A stretch of 6,264 nucleotides of DNA, from contig DHWU01000016.1 of assembly GCA_002413345.1 (NCBI GenBank), forward strand, positions 6,661 to 12,924, in the 5' to 3' direction. Of the stretch, positions 5,285-6,264 are shown piece by piece. Position 1 is the stretch's first letter; every line of letters starts with the position of its first letter. Below the pieces are notes generated by a model, which saw only the letters and a program-made list of their open reading frames with translations, made no database searches and was not told where the DNA came from. This DNA comes from Propionibacteriaceae bacterium UBA5174. GTDB taxonomy: Bacteria > Actinomycetota > Actinomycetes > Propionibacteriales > Propionibacteriaceae. The position numbers were made by a program, and so were the translations under genes.

Positions 5285-6264
5285 TCAGCTCCGTTCGGCG
5301 ATCTCGGCGCGGACCGCGGCACTCCATTCCTGCAGTGATCGCACCTCAACCCCACCGCGGCGCAACGCCTCAACGCCTTGCACACAGGCGCTCAGCCCTT
5401 GCACGGTGGTCACACAGGGCACGTCGGCCAAGATCGATGCCGAGCGAATCTCCCAGCCGTCTTTGCGGGGACTGCCGTCTTTTGACTGGCCGTGCGGGGT
5501 GTTGAAGATGAGGTCCACTTCGCCGTCCAGAATCGCCTGAACCACGGTCTTCTCGCCATTCGGGCCAGGGCCCTGAGTGGCCTTGCGAATGGTCGTCACG
5601 GTGACGTCTTGGCGACGCAGCACCTGCGCGGTGCCCTCAGTTGCCAAGACCTTAAAACCGAGATCTGCAAGGCGTTTCACTGGGAAGATCGCATGCCTTT
5701 TGTCACGGTTGGCCACCGAGATGAATACCGTGCCAGTGGTCGGCACGCTGCCATAAGAAGCGGCTTGGCTCTTGGCGAAGGCGGTGCCGAAAGTGACATC
5801 CAGCCCCATCACTTCCCCGGTGGATTTCATCTCCGGCCCGAGTAAGGTATCGACCCAAGAACCGTCGGTGGTGCGGAACCGGTTGAATGGCATCACCGCT
5901 TCTTTGACCGCGATCGGGGCCGCGTCGAGCGTGGTGGTGCCGTCCATGCCAATCGGACGCAGCATGCCTTCGGCCCGCAACTCCGCGATGGTGGATCCCA
6001 TCGAAATCCGGGTCGCGGCCTTGGCTAGTTGAGTGTCGGTGGCCTTGGACACAAATGGGACGGTACGAGAGGCGCGGGGGTTGGCCTCCAGCACGTAGAG
6101 CACATCGGACAGCAGCGCGAACTGAATGTTGAGCAGGCCGCGCACGCCAACTCCGGCAGCAATCGCTTCAGTCGACACCCGGATCTGTTCGATCACCTCG
6201 TTACCCAAGGTGATCGGTGGCAGCGAGCATGCCGAGTCACCGGAGTGAATGCCGGCCTCCTCGA
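5285..6264 (-). CDS. carB: Carbamoyl-phosphate synthetase large subunit, C-terminal third (enters from the right edge)
   Basis: The large subunit makes carbamoyl phosphate from bicarbonate, ammonia (delivered by CarA) and two ATP, feeding both pyrimidine and arginine synthesis. About 325 of roughly 1,070-1,110 residues are present, in an open frame to the window edge. Counting from the edge, residues 1-20 carry EEAGIHSGDSACSLPP of the second ATP-grasp domain. Residues 58-75 carry EANPRASRTVPFVSKATD, with the Glu and Asn positions that ligate Mg-ATP. MKSTGEVMGLD lies at about 145-155. The rest, from about 176 (GTVFISVANRDK) to the end, is the methylglyoxal-synthase-like allosteric domain, with VLATEGTAQVL and LIFNTPHG. 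In E. coli this domain binds UMP and ornithine; the ligands here are inferred. It is followed 1 nt later by pyrD. The start, upstream regulatory region and carA are outside the window. Confidence 0.97.
   Translation of the reverse strand, partial: EEAGIHSGDSACSLPPITLGNEVIEQIRVSTEAIAAGVGVRGLLNIQFALLSDVLYVLEANPRASRTVPFVSKATDTQLAKAATRISMGSTIAELRAEGMLRPIGMDGTTTLDAAPIAVKEAVMPFNRFRTTDGSWVDTLLGPEMKSTGEVMGLDVTFGTAFAKSQAASYGSVPTTGTVFISVANRDKRHAIFPVKRLADLGFKVLATEGTAQVLRRQDVTVTTIRKATQGPGPNGEKTVVQAILDGEVDLIFNTPHGQSKDGSPRKDGWEIRSASILADVPCVTTVQGLSACVQGVEALRRGGVEVRSLQEWSAAVRAEIAERS
5289..5292 (-). promoter_or_regulatory. Shine-Dalgarno of pyrD inside the carB 3' end
   Basis: GGAG on the minus strand, 5 nt before the ATG at 5281-5283, supports the shorter pyrD start over in-frame starts lying within carB. 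Confidence 0.6.

Noticed and set aside
5284..5385. Longer pyrD start giving 34 extra residues
   Set aside because: The extra residues overlap the conserved carB C-terminus out of frame. The ATG at 5281-5283 has a Shine-Dalgarno and matches the class 2 N-terminus.
5097..5540. Plus-strand open frame of 147 codons across the carB-pyrD junction
   Set aside because: It is antisense to two well-conserved coding ends, has biased composition typical of shadow frames and shows no motif.

Overview
The window is a compact block of housekeeping genes from an actinomycete-type bacterium, with every recognisable gene on the minus strand. The gene order carB-pyrD-pyrF-mihF-gmk-rpoZ-coaBC-metK is a classic actinobacterial arrangement. 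mihF, the mycobacterial/streptomycete-type integration host factor, is essentially restricted to Actinomycetota, so the phylum assignment is secure. Base composition is moderate for the phylum (roughly 60% G+C by eye on sampled lines). There are GTG and TTG starts, and all seven stop codons visible are TGA. I cannot name a genus. The window could come from an uncultured or moderate-GC lineage.

Layout in the direction of transcription (right to left). The 3' third of carB (large subunit of carbamoyl-phosphate synthetase) enters from the right edge. It is followed after 1 nt by pyrD (class 2, quinone-dependent dihydroorotate dehydrogenase), which overlaps pyrF (OMP decarboxylase) by ATGA. These are early and late steps of de novo UMP synthesis. 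The only substantial non-coding stretch follows (3262-3373, 112 bp). It carries a tentative promoter, a possible 13-codon leader ORF and short repeats. mihF comes next and overlaps gmk (guanylate kinase) by GTGA. A 52-bp gap leads to rpoZ (RNA polymerase omega), which starts at a TTG behind a good Shine-Dalgarno. An 11-bp gap leads to coaBC (fused phosphopantothenoylcysteine decarboxylase/synthetase), which overlaps metK (S-adenosylmethionine synthetase) by ATGA. metK runs off the left edge.

Functionally the block links pyrimidine synthesis, GMP phosphorylation, nucleoid architecture, RNA polymerase assembly and two cofactor pathways (CoA and SAM). The tight spacing and 4-nt overlaps imply co-transcription and translational coupling in at least two segments: carB-pyrD-pyrF and mihF-gmk-rpoZ-coaBC-metK. 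The 112-bp gap is the likely place for an internal promoter.

I see no mobile element, CRISPR, tRNA, rRNA, riboswitch or new defence-like system. The points most worth a second look are the mihF leader region, the acidic C-terminal tail of omega, and altered active-site motifs in the CoaC half of CoaBC.
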